Shown here: one piece after another, positions 53,210 through 61,597 of the stretch | Layout: each line of letters starts with the position of its first letter | How positions within the stretch are numbered: the first letter of the stretch is position 1 | Source of the DNA: Archangium sp. | Lineage (GTDB): Bacteria > Myxococcota > Myxococcia > Myxococcales > Myxococcaceae | Assembly: GCA_030695565.1 (NCBI GenBank) | Contig: JAUYRZ010000047.1 | Span: 89,138 to 153,137, forward strand | Length of the DNA stretch: 64,000 nucleotides | Reading direction: 5' to 3' | The notes under the pieces: model-generated | What the model was told of the DNA's origin: nothing | The model's database searches: none | The model's input: the letters and a program-made list of their open reading frames with translations, nothing else | Program-made: the position numbers and the translations under genes

Positions 53210-53229
53210 CTGTGCAACGGTCTGCACAG
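53210..53229 (+). promoter_or_regulatory. 7-bp inverted repeat upstream of the oxidoreductase gene
   Basis: CTGTGCA (53210-53216) and TGCACAG (53223-53229) flank six bases, about 70 bases before the ATG at 53299. It could be an operator for a dimeric repressor. No regulator gene is adjacent. Confidence 0.3.
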
Positions 53230-53298
53230 GTGATCCGTGAGTGCCCCGGTTTTTTCTGGGTATGCGCGCGCACGCACGACTTCGGTAGAAGACGGCGC

Positions 53299-54897
53299 AT
53301 GCGAGACAAGCCGTGGAGTCGAGAGAGTCCGTCGGGTCCGTTCGATGTCCTGGTGATCGGCTCGGGCATGGGCGGCATGGTGTGCGCGGCGCTGCTCGCG
53401 AAGACCGGCAAGCGCGTGCTGGTGCTCGAGCAACACTACGTGCCCGGCGGCTTCACGCACGCGTTCTCACGCAAGGGCTACACCTGGGACGTCGGCGTGC
53501 ACGCGGTCGGAGAGGTGACCACGCGCAGCATGCCGGGGCGGCTGCTCCACGCGCTGACCGACGGCGCGCTGCAGTGGACCACCCTGGGCAAGTCGTACGA
53601 TCAGTTCCACTTCCCTGACGGCTTCAAGATCGACTTCCCCGACAGCCCCGCGCAGTTCAAGGCGAACCTGATCGCCGCCTTCCCCAACGAGGTGATCGGC
53701 ATCGAACGGTACTTGAAGCTCGCCAACTCGGTCTCCAGGGACATGCAGGGGTTCTTGCTGGGGCGCATGTTGCCGCGCTCTGCCGACTTCATCTCCGATG
53801 CCCTGCTCTCCCGCGGCGTGAAGCCGTACCTCGAGCGCACCACCGCCGACGTGGTGGGTGAGCTGACCAAAGATGAGAAGCTGCGCGCGCTGCTCACCGC
53901 GCAGTGGGGCTATTACGGCTCACCGCCCAGCCGGTCTGCCTTCGCGATGCACGCCCTGGTGGTGAAGCACTTCTTGTGGGGCGGTCACTACCCCGTGGGT
54001 GGTTCGGCACAGCTGGCCAACACGCTGCTCCACACGGTGGCCAAAGGTGGCGGGTGGACCCGCATCGTCGCCGACGTGAAGGACGTGCTGATCAAACGCG
54101 GCCGCGCGATCGGCGTGCGGCTGAAGTCGGGCGAAGAGATTCACGCTGAGTCGGTGGTGAGCGCCGCGGGTGTCGCGCCGACCGTCGAGCGCATGTTGCC
54201 TGCGTCGGTGCGGTTCTCTGCGTGGGCAGACTCCGTGGCGTCGCTCGCCCCTGCGCCCGCGCACGTGTGTCTGTATGTCGGCTTCAAAGGCGACATCCGC
54301 GAAGCGGGCGCGACCTCGGCCAACCAGTGGTTCTACGAGACGTGGAGCCACGAGTCGGACGCCTGGCCCGTGGAGCCTGGCGTCGACCCGAAGCCCTGCC
54401 CGGTGCTCTACGTGAGCTTCCCCTCACTCAAAGACCCCGAGCTCGCCAACAACCCCAACGCCAAACACACCGCCGAGGTGGTCACCTTCGTGAAGTACGA
54501 AGAGTTCGCGAAGTGGAACGCGATGCGTTGGAAACGCCGCGGAGAGGACTACGACACCTTCAAGAAGGCCCTCGAGAAGACCATGCTGGAGCAGCTGCTC
54601 ACGCGGTTGCCGAAGCTGCGGGGCATGGTGGATTTCGTCGAGCTGTCCACTCCGCTGTCGACCGAACATTTCGTGCGGCCCTCGAAGGGGTCCATCTACG
54701 GGCTCGAGCCGACGCCGCGGCGGTTCGCCAACCGGTGGCTGCGGCCGCGTTCACCGATTCCCGGCCTGTACTTCGCGGGCGCCGACATGACCTCGGTGGG
54801 CGTCATCGGCGCCATGATGGGCGGTGTGCTCGGTGCGGCAGCGGTGGCTCCGGTCGACGTAGGGCGCTACCTCGCCCGCCACGCACGCATGAGCTGA
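53299..54897 (+). CDS. FAD-dependent phytoene desaturase/retinol saturase-like oxidoreductase
   Basis: 532 residues from the ATG at 53299 (RDKPWSRESPSGPFDVLVIG). The Rossmann dinucleotide motif VIGSGMGGMVCAALLAKTGK is followed by LVLEQHYVPGGFTHAFSRKG, the signature of the phytoene dehydrogenase/retinol saturase class. GGHYPVGGSAQLANTL, VVSAAGVAPTVERMLP and GLYFAGADMTSVGVIGAM (FAD end) complete it. It is soluble and cytoplasmic or membrane-associated. Carotenoid desaturation or saturation of an isoprenoid alkene is likely, but no carotenoid genes flank it, so the substrate is open. It is convergent with the 54930 gene. Confidence 0.88.
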   Translation: MRDKPWSRESPSGPFDVLVIGSGMGGMVCAALLAKTGKRVLVLEQHYVPGGFTHAFSRKGYTWDVGVHAVGEVTTRSMPGRLLHALTDGALQWTTLGKSYDQFHFPDGFKIDFPDSPAQFKANLIAAFPNEVIGIERYLKLANSVSRDMQGFLLGRMLPRSADFISDALLSRGVKPYLERTTADVVGELTKDEKLRALLTAQWGYYGSPPSRSAFAMHALVVKHFLWGGHYPVGGSAQLANTLLHTVAKGGGWTRIVADVKDVLIKRGRAIGVRLKSGEEIHAESVVSAAGVAPTVERMLPASVRFSAWADSVASLAPAPAHVCLYVGFKGDIREAGATSANQWFYETWSHESDAWPVEPGVDPKPCPVLYVSFPSLKDPELANNPNAKHTAEVVTFVKYEEFAKWNAMRWKRRGEDYDTFKKALEKTMLEQLLTRLPKLRGMVDFVELSTPLSTEHFVRPSKGSIYGLEPTPRRFANRWLRPRSPIPGLYFAGADMTSVGVIGAMMGGVLGAAAVAPVDVGRYLARHARMS

Positions 54898-54929
54898 GGG
54901 TCTGTTTCCCTCGAGTGAAACCCGCTTGA

Positions 54930-55619
54930 TCAGATGGTGAACTTGCGCGCAGCGGGCGCTTCGAAGTCGTCCGCCGCGCTCTGGGCTCTGCCCGAGGCAG
55001 GCGCGGGTTTCGCGGGCAACGGGCGGGTGACCTCGACCTCCGCCACGTCGAACGGTTCTTTGCCGACCAGCGCGCTGCCACCGAGCCCCTGGAACGCGGC
55101 GTCGTAGATCAACACCTCGAGCTCCCCCTTCTTGCCGAGCACCTTGGCGAAGTAGCTGCGCCCGTCGAACTCCACCTTGTACGCGCGCGCGTCGTCTTCG
55201 GGCTCGAGCTTCGTGGGCACCGGAATCTTGTTGGTGATCAACGCGGTGCCGAGCAGGCGCTCTTCGGTGAAACACTTCTCCATGAACGCGGTGAGCTTCG
55301 TATTGCGCGCAAGCTCGGCCTTGCTCGGCGCGAAGGTGGCGAGGCGCTGCACGAAGTCCAAATCAGCTAGCTCGGAGCCCTTCGCGTCGACGATGAGGCC
55401 CGCGACGAAGGTCGGCTTGGCAGCGTCTTCGTCGAGGTGCTCCCAGGTGCTCAGCAGCTCGAAATACGAGACCCCGCCCACCCTGACCTGGCGCAGCTCG
55501 GTCGCCTGGGCCTCCGACAGCTCGGCCAACACGGCCCGCACCGGCACCGGCAAGGCGCTTTCGGTCAACGGGGCGCGGGGCTCACTGAGAAGCGCGGCTC
55601 GGAAAGCGTCGTCGGTCAT
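54930..55619 (-). CDS. hypothetical cytoplasmic protein
   Basis: 229 residues from the ATG at 55619 (TDDAFRAALLSEPRAP). No signal, helix or known motif. The middle (YFELLSTWEHLDEDAAKPTF, VEFDGRSYFAKVLGKKGELE) is mixed alpha/beta and acidic. A possible globular end precedes a Pro/Ala-rich tail. The start is only 39 bases from that of the small M15 peptidase on the other strand, so the two share a promoter region. Function unknown. Confidence 0.68.
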   Translation of the reverse strand: MTDDAFRAALLSEPRAPLTESALPVPVRAVLAELSEAQATELRQVRVGGVSYFELLSTWEHLDEDAAKPTFVAGLIVDAKGSELADLDFVQRLATFAPSKAELARNTKLTAFMEKCFTEERLLGTALITNKIPVPTKLEPEDDARAYKVEFDGRSYFAKVLGKKGELEVLIYDAAFQGLGGSALVGKEPFDVAEVEVTRPLPAKPAPASGRAQSAADDFEAPAARKFTI

Positions 55620-55658
55620 GGCAACATTCCTCAGCGAACCCGGAGAATACAGATACCT

Positions 55659-55973
55659 ATGCCAGTTCGATCCACACAACGCACTGCCGCTGCCACCAGA
55701 ACCCGCCGGGCCGAGCTGCCGTACAAGGCGATGGTTCGCCTCGCCAAGAAGCACGGGCTGCACGTGACCTCCACCACGGGTGGCCGGCACAACCGCAACT
55801 CGCTGCACGGCCGCGGCCGGGCCATCGACGTGCGCACCCGCGGCGTGTCGAACACGCGGCTGAACGCCTTCATGCGTGAAGCGCGCGCCCAGGGGTACCG
55901 GGTGGCCGATGAGCGGGTACGCCCCCGTGGCCAGGCCGTCTGGAGCGGGCCGCACCTCCACATCTCGAAGTAG
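55659..55973 (+). CDS. small M15-type peptidase domain protein
   Basis: 104 residues from the ATG at 55659. The fold pattern is that of peptidase M15 (zinc D-Ala-D-Ala carboxypeptidase or VanY-like): SLHGRGRAIDVRTRG holds the first zinc His and Asp (HxxxxxxD) and SGPHLHIS holds the catalytic-site His pair. The N-terminus is basic (PVRSTQRTAAATRTRR) and has no Sec signal, so it may bind DNA/peptidoglycan fragments in the cytoplasm or be exported by an unusual route. Smaller than most M15 domains (usually over 120). It resembles phage-type endolysin fragments too. Confidence 0.7.
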   Translation: MPVRSTQRTAAATRTRRAELPYKAMVRLAKKHGLHVTSTTGGRHNRNSLHGRGRAIDVRTRGVSNTRLNAFMREARAQGYRVADERVRPRGQAVWSGPHLHISK

Positions 55974-56012
55974 GCCTACCCCCGCTTTCCACTAATTCTC
56001 CCCGTTTTTAGG

Positions 56013-56032
56013 CTTCGTCAGCCTCGACGAAG
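56013..56032 (+). promoter_or_regulatory. small hairpin in the glnA leader
   Basis: CTTCGTC (56013-56019) and GACGAAG (56026-56032) pair with a six-base loop, 58 bases before the glnA ATG. The upstream stretch TTTCCACTAATTCTCCCCG is relatively AT-rich and may hold the promoter. The role is unknown. Confidence 0.3.
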
Positions 56033-56089
56033 GCTCCCGTGTGTGCCAGATGGGCCTCAAACCCGCTGTCCCACCATCAGGAGCTCGTC

Positions 56090-57532
56090 ATGACCAACAC
56101 CCCGCTGCGTGACTTCCTCGAGATCAGCTACGAAAAACTCGAGGAGATGAACCTCGAAGTGAAGATGGCCCGCATCAACCGCGAGAATCCGGAGAAGTTG
56201 AAGGAAGCGCGGATGAAGTACCTGCAGGACGAGAAGCGGATCAAAGCCGTGACCGTGTGTTTCACCGACCTCGAGGGCCGGTTGCACATGCTGGATTACG
56301 ACAAGAAGTACCTGCTCAAGAGCCAGGACAACCTGACCTTCGACGGCAGCTCGGTGCGCGGGTTCTCGGCGCAGCACGAGTCTGACCTGCGCCTGGGCAT
56401 CGACTGGAGCGCCTTCTACTGGCTGCCCGCGGACGTGTTCGGCCCCGGCAAGGTGTTGGTGTTCTCCGAGGTGCTCGGCCGCGATGGCCAGCCCTACGCC
56501 TCCGACCTGCGCTCGATGCTCAAGCAGTACAGCGAGCAGCAGTTCAAGAAGGACGGCCTGGTGGTGCACGTGGCGCCGGAGATCGAAGGCTTCCTCTTCA
56601 AGGGCCGCGATGCCGAGCGTCACTACAACGAGACCGGCAAGTTCGAGTACGTGTCGATCGGCGGGTACTACCACTCGTTGCCTGGCGACAAGCTGCGCGC
56701 GTTCATCGACGGCGCCGCCGAAGTGCAGCGCGCGATGGGTTTCCAGAACGAGAAGGATCACCCCGAAGTGGCGCCCAGCCAGTTCGAGATGAACTTCAGC
56801 TACGCCGACGCGCTGATCACCGCTGATCAGGTGCAGCTCTACAAGCTGCTGTGCCGCCAGGTCGCGGCGAACCTCGACTGCACCGCCTCGTTCCTGCCCA
56901 AGCCGGTCACGGGCGTGAACGGCAACGGCATGCACACCAACATGTCGTTCAACAAGGGCGGCAAGAACCTCTTCTGGGACGCCAAGGGCACCGACGGCCT
57001 CTCGAAGGCGGGCTGGGACGCGATCGATCGCATCCTCAACAACGCCGACGATCTCTGCCTCATCCTGAACCCGTCGGTGAACGCGTACCGCCGGCTCGAC
57101 CCGCACTTCGAAGCGCCCAACCAGATCAAGGCGTCGGCGAACAACCGCGGCGCGATGGTGCGCATCCCCACGGGCAACGAGAAGTCGGCCCGCATCGAAG
57201 TGCGCAGCGTGGCGCCCGACGCGAACCCGTACCTCGTGTTCTACAGCATCATGCGCACCGCCCTCGAAGGGCCGGCCAGCGACACGGGCGTCGACGAGGC
57301 CAAGCGCAGCCGCACCCGCTTCCTGCCCGACAACATCTACGACGGGATCCGCCTGTTCAAGGGCAGCAAGTGGATGTCGGACGCGCTGGGTGAGACGGTC
57401 GCCGGCAAGTACGCCGAGGTGAAGCAGCAGCAGGCAGCTCGTTGCAGCAAGGCGCTCGGCACGATGATCAAGGTGCCCGAGATCCAGTTCCACCACGAGG
57501 TGACGAACCAGTACCTCTGGAACCAGTTCTAA
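56090..57532 (+). CDS. glnA: glutamine synthetase, type I
   Basis: 480 residues from the ATG at 56090, with AGGAG 8 bases upstream. The GSI blocks are present: TFDGSSVRGFS (loop near the active site), APEIEGFLF, NGNGMHTNMSF, NRGAMVRIPTGNEKSARIEV and SVAPDANPYL. The enzyme makes glutamine from glutamate, ammonia and ATP (EC 6.3.1.2). Two departures are visible. The usual adenylylation Tyr motif (NLYDLP) is not seen near the C-terminus, where SKWMSDALGE stands instead. The N-terminal region before the first block carries an unusual charged helix (EEMNLEVKMARINRENPEKL). Regulation by adenylylation is thus unlikely. Monocistronic, ending at a terminator-like repeat. Confidence 0.93.
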   Translation: MTNTPLRDFLEISYEKLEEMNLEVKMARINRENPEKLKEARMKYLQDEKRIKAVTVCFTDLEGRLHMLDYDKKYLLKSQDNLTFDGSSVRGFSAQHESDLRLGIDWSAFYWLPADVFGPGKVLVFSEVLGRDGQPYASDLRSMLKQYSEQQFKKDGLVVHVAPEIEGFLFKGRDAERHYNETGKFEYVSIGGYYHSLPGDKLRAFIDGAAEVQRAMGFQNEKDHPEVAPSQFEMNFSYADALITADQVQLYKLLCRQVAANLDCTASFLPKPVTGVNGNGMHTNMSFNKGGKNLFWDAKGTDGLSKAGWDAIDRILNNADDLCLILNPSVNAYRRLDPHFEAPNQIKASANNRGAMVRIPTGNEKSARIEVRSVAPDANPYLVFYSIMRTALEGPASDTGVDEAKRSRTRFLPDNIYDGIRLFKGSKWMSDALGETVAGKYAEVKQQQAARCSKALGTMIKVPEIQFHHEVTNQYLWNQF

Positions 57533-57546
57533 GAATCACCGCGGTG

Positions 57547-57580
57547 CTCCCTCTCCCTGCGGAAACGCGGGGAGAGGGAG
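57547..57580 (-). repeat. dispersed element after glnA, convergent junction
   Basis: CTCCCTCTCCCTGCG, GAAA, CGCGGGGAGAGGGAG: a nearly perfect hairpin between the stops of glnA and the convergent NmrA-like gene. It would terminate both. Confidence 0.7.
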
Positions 57581-57586
57581 ACATTG

Positions 57587-58444
57587 TCAGACCAGCGTCT
57601 TCAAGGTGTCGAACAGCGGGGTGTTCCCGCGCAGGAAACCGTGCGGGTGCGCGAAGGCCAGCAGCCCACGCGCGAGGCCCTGGTACATCTCGGCGTAGAG
57701 CGCAGCCTGGCCAGGCAACATGCCCATCTTCTCGAGCGTGTCCTTCGCCGACTCCACCGGCAGACCCACGGGCTTGATGGGCTGGTTGAGCAGCGAGGTG
57801 AGCGCCACCCCGACGTCTTCCACCGACCAGTTTTCCTTGCCGCCCAGCTCCAGATGACGCGTGCCGGTGACGTTCTCCACCAACGCGTTCGCCGCGGCGA
57901 CGCCGATGTCGAAGGTACCGACCTGGGGGAACTTCACGTGCACGGTCCCGAAGTGCAGCAGCTCGCCCGTGTCGATGGCGTGCATCAGCGAGTTGGCCCA
58001 GTTCTCCAGGAAGTAACCCGGCCGTAGGAAGGTGACCGAGGGCACGATGCCGGCGAGCGCCTTCTCTGCGCGGTGCAACGCGACCACCGGGCCAGTGCCG
58101 GCGGGGTGCTGCGCGCCGATGGAGGAGAGGAAGACCAGCTTCTTGATGCCCGACTTCTTCACCCCGGTGATCATCTTCTCGAGGAAGGCGGCGCGATCGG
58201 CCAGGTAATCGGTGGCCGCGGGGTTCGGCGGCAGGAGCAGAAACGCGCCGTTGACGCCCTTGAGCGCGGCGGCCAGCGAGACCGGATCCGTGAGATCGGC
58301 GATCGCGATCTCCACGTGTTTGTGAGCCCACGGCTCGGCTTGCGCTTCGTTGCGAACGATGACGCGGACCTTCTGGCCCTGCTTGAGCAATGCGTTCGCG
58401 GTTGCTGCGCCCGTACGACCTGAAACTCCTGCGACTGCGTACAT
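57587..58444 (-). CDS. NmrA-like NAD(P)-binding protein (atypical SDR)
   Basis: 285 residues. The dinucleotide motif is AVAGVSGRTGAATANALLKQ (GxxGxxG), followed by KVRVIVRN and the NmrA-type VFLSSIGAQHP, then VTFLRPGYFLENWANSLM. Such proteins bind NAD(P)H and act as redox sensors or as atypical oxidoreductases without the SDR Tyr-x-x-x-Lys. The N-terminus is at the start of the first strand, so the ATG at 58444 is right. The sequence ends TPLFDTLKTLV. It is convergent with glnA; a dispersed repeat precedes the next gene. Confidence 0.86.
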   Translation of the reverse strand: MYAVAGVSGRTGAATANALLKQGQKVRVIVRNEAQAEPWAHKHVEIAIADLTDPVSLAAALKGVNGAFLLLPPNPAATDYLADRAAFLEKMITGVKKSGIKKLVFLSSIGAQHPAGTGPVVALHRAEKALAGIVPSVTFLRPGYFLENWANSLMHAIDTGELLHFGTVHVKFPQVGTFDIGVAAANALVENVTGTRHLELGGKENWSVEDVGVALTSLLNQPIKPVGLPVESAKDTLEKMGMLPGQAALYAEMYQGLARGLLAFAHPHGFLRGNTPLFDTLKTLV

Positions 58445-58508
58445 GAACGCCCCCTGATTGGTGGACGCGCACCATGCGCTCGCAACGCCGGGGAGTCTAT
58501 GAGTGATC

Positions 58509-58551
58509 GGCCCCTCACCCCGGCCCTCTCCCCTCCTGAGGGGAGAGGGAG
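58509..58551 (+). repeat. full-length dispersed GC-rich element
   Basis: GGCCCCTCACCCCGG, then CCCTCTCCCCTCC, TGA, and GGGGAGAGGGAG. It lies between the NmrA-like start and the stop of the TPR-like gene (both minus strand), 8 bases from that stop. Well preserved. Confidence 0.75.
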
Positions 58552-58558
58552 CACCAAG

Positions 58559-59668
58559 TCAGAAAGTGCCGGCCACGCTGACGCCCCCAGCCGCGGGGAC
58601 CAGGGCCACCTTGGTTTCATCGAGGCTCAGGATGAACAGGGTCACCCCACCCGCCGCCAACGCCGCGCCCGAGATGATGAACACGTTCGCCAGGCTCGCT
58701 TCGGTGCGCTGCTGAGCGTCGAGCGTCAATGCGTCTTTCTGCGTCAGCCCAATCACCCGGCCACTCGAGTCGGTCGCAGCACCCGTGACCTTCGCCTTGG
58801 TGCCATTCGACATGGCGCCAAACACGAGGCCCAGGCCTGCCACGGCCACGCCGCCGCCCATCAGCGCAAAGGAGGCCACCCGCTTGCCCGGCATCGGCGC
58901 GGCCGGCTCTTCCCAGGCGGTGATCTCCTGCGTCTTCTCGGGAACCGCCTCGACCACCGCCTCGGGTTGGGGCTGCGGCTTCAAGTCAGGTTTCGGCTCA
59001 ACGGATTTCGGCTTCACGGCCACCGGCAACGGCGCCGCCGCTTCGATGCGCGGGGAGCTCGCCGACGACAGCTCCTTGAGCACCGCTTTCTTCTCACCCA
59101 ACAACTCCGCCCACCACGACAGGCGCTGCACGTTGGCCGGCGCCACCACCGTGCCCAAAGTGAACGGCACGTCGACCTCGCTGATCTTGCCTTCGCTGAT
59201 CAGGTGAAAGCGCACCTCTTTGATCAGCTTGAGCGGATCATTCGTCACCTCGACCTTCAGCTGCGTGACCAGCCCGCTCCCCGTCACCGCCGGGAGCTGC
59301 CGCGCGATGATGGGTTTGTTCTGATCAACCCAGCTGCGCGCCTCGTAGAACACGGTCGTCACGCGCGGCGGGTAGTTGCCGTTCAGCTTGAAGTCGGGCA
59401 CCAGCGAGAAGACCACCTGGAACGCCTTGAGGGCCTTGGCGTCCTGGCCCAGGGTGGCCAGGGTGATCGCCTGCAGCTCATAGATGCGCAGGGTGGTCGC
59501 CCGGTCGTTGCCCGCTTGCTTGCGCGCGACCTCGAGGGCCTTGAGCGCCTCGGGGTACTCCAGGTCACGCACCGCCTTCTCGGCCTTCTCCACCTGGGCA
59601 AACGCCATCGCGGGGAGCAGCGCACAGAGAAGACCGAGGGGTCGAAGGGTCGTCACGGATCGCACCAT
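58559..59668 (-). CDS. exported TPR-like protein with two C-terminal membrane segments
   Basis: 369 residues from the ATG at 59668 (RSVTTLRPLGLLCALLPAMA, signal cut after AFA). Residues 25-110 look like tetratricopeptide repeats (ALKALEVARKQAGNDRATTL, LATLGQDAKALKAFQVVFSL). A beta region follows (TQLKVEVTNDPLKLIKEVRF), then a Pro/Lys-rich segment and two hydrophobic helices near the end (ASFALMGGGVAVAGLGLVFG and FIISGAALAAGGVTLFIL). The layout resembles that of the gene at 16198. It is divergent from the PEGA-tailed kinase gene at 59724, with 55 bases between starts. Confidence 0.75.
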   Translation of the reverse strand: MVRSVTTLRPLGLLCALLPAMAFAQVEKAEKAVRDLEYPEALKALEVARKQAGNDRATTLRIYELQAITLATLGQDAKALKAFQVVFSLVPDFKLNGNYPPRVTTVFYEARSWVDQNKPIIARQLPAVTGSGLVTQLKVEVTNDPLKLIKEVRFHLISEGKISEVDVPFTLGTVVAPANVQRLSWWAELLGEKKAVLKELSSASSPRIEAAAPLPVAVKPKSVEPKPDLKPQPQPEAVVEAVPEKTQEITAWEEPAAPMPGKRVASFALMGGGVAVAGLGLVFGAMSNGTKAKVTGAATDSSGRVIGLTQKDALTLDAQQRTEASLANVFIISGAALAAGGVTLFILSLDETKVALVPAAGGVSVAGTF

Positions 59669-59723
59669 ACCCCTGACTTCGCACTGACTGCGCGCCCGGC
59701 GCTGTTGCATAGTCCGCCCCGAC

Positions 59724-61448
59724 ATGACGGATCCGCAGGACGACACACCGGGCTGGGCTCCCGGAAACGTCGTGGGCGCGTACACGCTCCTCGCGAAGCT
59801 GGCCACCGGCGGCATGGCGGAGATCTGGCTGGCGCGTCAGGTCGGCCTGCGCGGTTTCGAGCGCCTGGTGGTGGTCAAACGCATCATCGAGTCGCTCTCG
59901 CAAGACGAAGCCTTCGTAGAGATGTTCCTCGATGAAGCGCGCATCGTGGTGCAGCTGACGCACCCGAACATCGTGCAGGTGTTCGACCTCGGGGAACACG
60001 CGGGCGCCTACTACATCGCGATGGAGTACCTCGCGGGCGAGAACCTGGTCTCCGTCGCGCGCGCCGCCGCGAAGGCCGGTGCGCCGCTCGACCCGAAGGC
60101 CTCGGTGAAGATCGCCATCGCCGCGTTGGAAGGGCTCTCTCACGCCCACCACCGCGCGGGCATCGACGGCAAGCCGCTCAACGTGGTGCACCGCGACGTG
60201 AGCCCGCACAACATCGTGCTCACCTGGGATGGCCAGGTGAAGCTGGTCGACTTCGGCATCGCCCGCGCCGCCAACCGCGCGACCCAGACGCAGGGTCACC
60301 AGCTCAAGGGCAAGTTCGCGTACATGGCGCCGGAGCAGGCGCAGGGTGACTCCGAGCTCGACGCGCGGGTCGACGTGTTCGCGATGGGCGTGGTGCTCTG
60401 GGAGATGGTCACCCATCGCCGCCTGTTCAGCTTCGATGATCAGATCCGCATCTTGAAGACGCTGATCAGCGACGACCCCATCGAGGCGCCGCACGAACGC
60501 AGCCCCGGCGTACCGGTCGAGCTGTCGAACATCATCATGAAGGCGCTCGACAAGCGGCTGGCCACCCGCTTCCAGAGCGCACAGGACTTCAAGGCGGCGC
60601 TCGAGGCGTGGCTGCAGTCGGTGGGTGGTGGGCCGACCACGAGCGAGTTGAGGCAGCTGATGAACAAGCTGTTCAAGGCACGCATCGCAGAGCGCACGCA
60701 GCTGATCGAGAAGGCCGCGCGCGGTGAAGTGAGCCTGTCGAAGGTGGGCGAGGTGATGAAGCCGCCCACCGATCGTTCGATGCCCAGCGGCACGCCTTCG
60801 CAGATGAACGCGGGCGTCGACGGCAGCGGGAATCTCAAGCTGGGCATCGCCGCGGTGGGCACCCTGGCGCTGGTGCTGATGGCCGGCGCGGTGTCGTGGA
60901 AGGTGCTGACGCAGGGACCGCCCGAGCCCACGCCCGACACGGTGGTCGAGGTGCTCGAAGCGCCGCCTCCGCCTTCCAACGAGCCGAAGGTGGTGCTGGC
61001 GGTGGTGGAGAAGTCCTCCTCCATCATGGTGGAGACCGAGCCTGCGGGCGCGACCATCACCATCGACGGCAAGACCGCGGGCACCGCGCCGCTCACGCTC
61101 TCGGAGATCACGCCCGGTGAACACGCGGTCGAGGCCGCGCTGGCCGGGTACTCGAACGTGAAGCGCACCGTCACCGCGAGCGCGGAAGGCGACCGGCTGA
61201 TGGTGGTGCTGACGCTGACGAAGAAAGAAAAGGCCGAGGTCGCGCGCGGCAAACTCAGCTTGAGCACCGACCCGTGGACGCACGTGTCCTTGAACGGGCG
61301 CGTGCTGGGTGACACGCCGTTGATCGAAGTCGCGTTGCCGGCGGGGCGACACCGGCTGCAGCTGTCGAACGAGCAGGCGAAGATCGACCTGGCCATCGAG
61401 GTCGAGGTGAAGGCGGGGCAGGTGACCAAGAAGGTGCTTCGCCTGTAG
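59724..61448 (+). CDS. Ser/Thr protein kinase with transmembrane helix and two PEGA domains
   Basis: 574 residues. The kinase core (about 18-290) has the Gly loop LLAKLATGGMAEIW, Lys in VVVKRI, catalytic HRDVSPHNIVL, DFGIARAANRAT and KFAYMAPEQAQG. HRDVSPxN in place of HRDLKPxN is typical of the myxobacterial PASTA-free branch. One hydrophobic helix lies at about 370-390 (LGIAAVGTLALVLMAGAVSW). Outside the membrane are PEGA units: MVETEPAGATITIDGKTAG and LSTDPWTHVSLNGRVLGDT. It likely senses the envelope outside and phosphorylates cytoplasmic targets. It is divergent from the TPR-like exported protein gene. Confidence 0.93.
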   Translation: MTDPQDDTPGWAPGNVVGAYTLLAKLATGGMAEIWLARQVGLRGFERLVVVKRIIESLSQDEAFVEMFLDEARIVVQLTHPNIVQVFDLGEHAGAYYIAMEYLAGENLVSVARAAAKAGAPLDPKASVKIAIAALEGLSHAHHRAGIDGKPLNVVHRDVSPHNIVLTWDGQVKLVDFGIARAANRATQTQGHQLKGKFAYMAPEQAQGDSELDARVDVFAMGVVLWEMVTHRRLFSFDDQIRILKTLISDDPIEAPHERSPGVPVELSNIIMKALDKRLATRFQSAQDFKAALEAWLQSVGGGPTTSELRQLMNKLFKARIAERTQLIEKAARGEVSLSKVGEVMKPPTDRSMPSGTPSQMNAGVDGSGNLKLGIAAVGTLALVLMAGAVSWKVLTQGPPEPTPDTVVEVLEAPPPPSNEPKVVLAVVEKSSSIMVETEPAGATITIDGKTAGTAPLTLSEITPGEHAVEAALAGYSNVKRTVTASAEGDRLMVVLTLTKKEKAEVARGKLSLSTDPWTHVSLNGRVLGDTPLIEVALPAGRHRLQLSNEQAKIDLAIEVEVKAGQVTKKVLRL

Positions 61449-61597
61449 CCCCTGACCCTGCGACGCTTCGGGCGCCTTCATGATCGCCAGCTTCATCGGG
61501 TGCACCGAAGCCACAAGACCGACCACCTTCCCTGAAGCAAGACTGAGCTCCACGTCAGAAGCCGGTCCCCTCTCCGGGTGCTGCTACGCTCTGCCCC

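Noticed and set aside
56057..57496. Long open frame opposite glnA
   Set aside because: Antisense shadow with no recognisable features.
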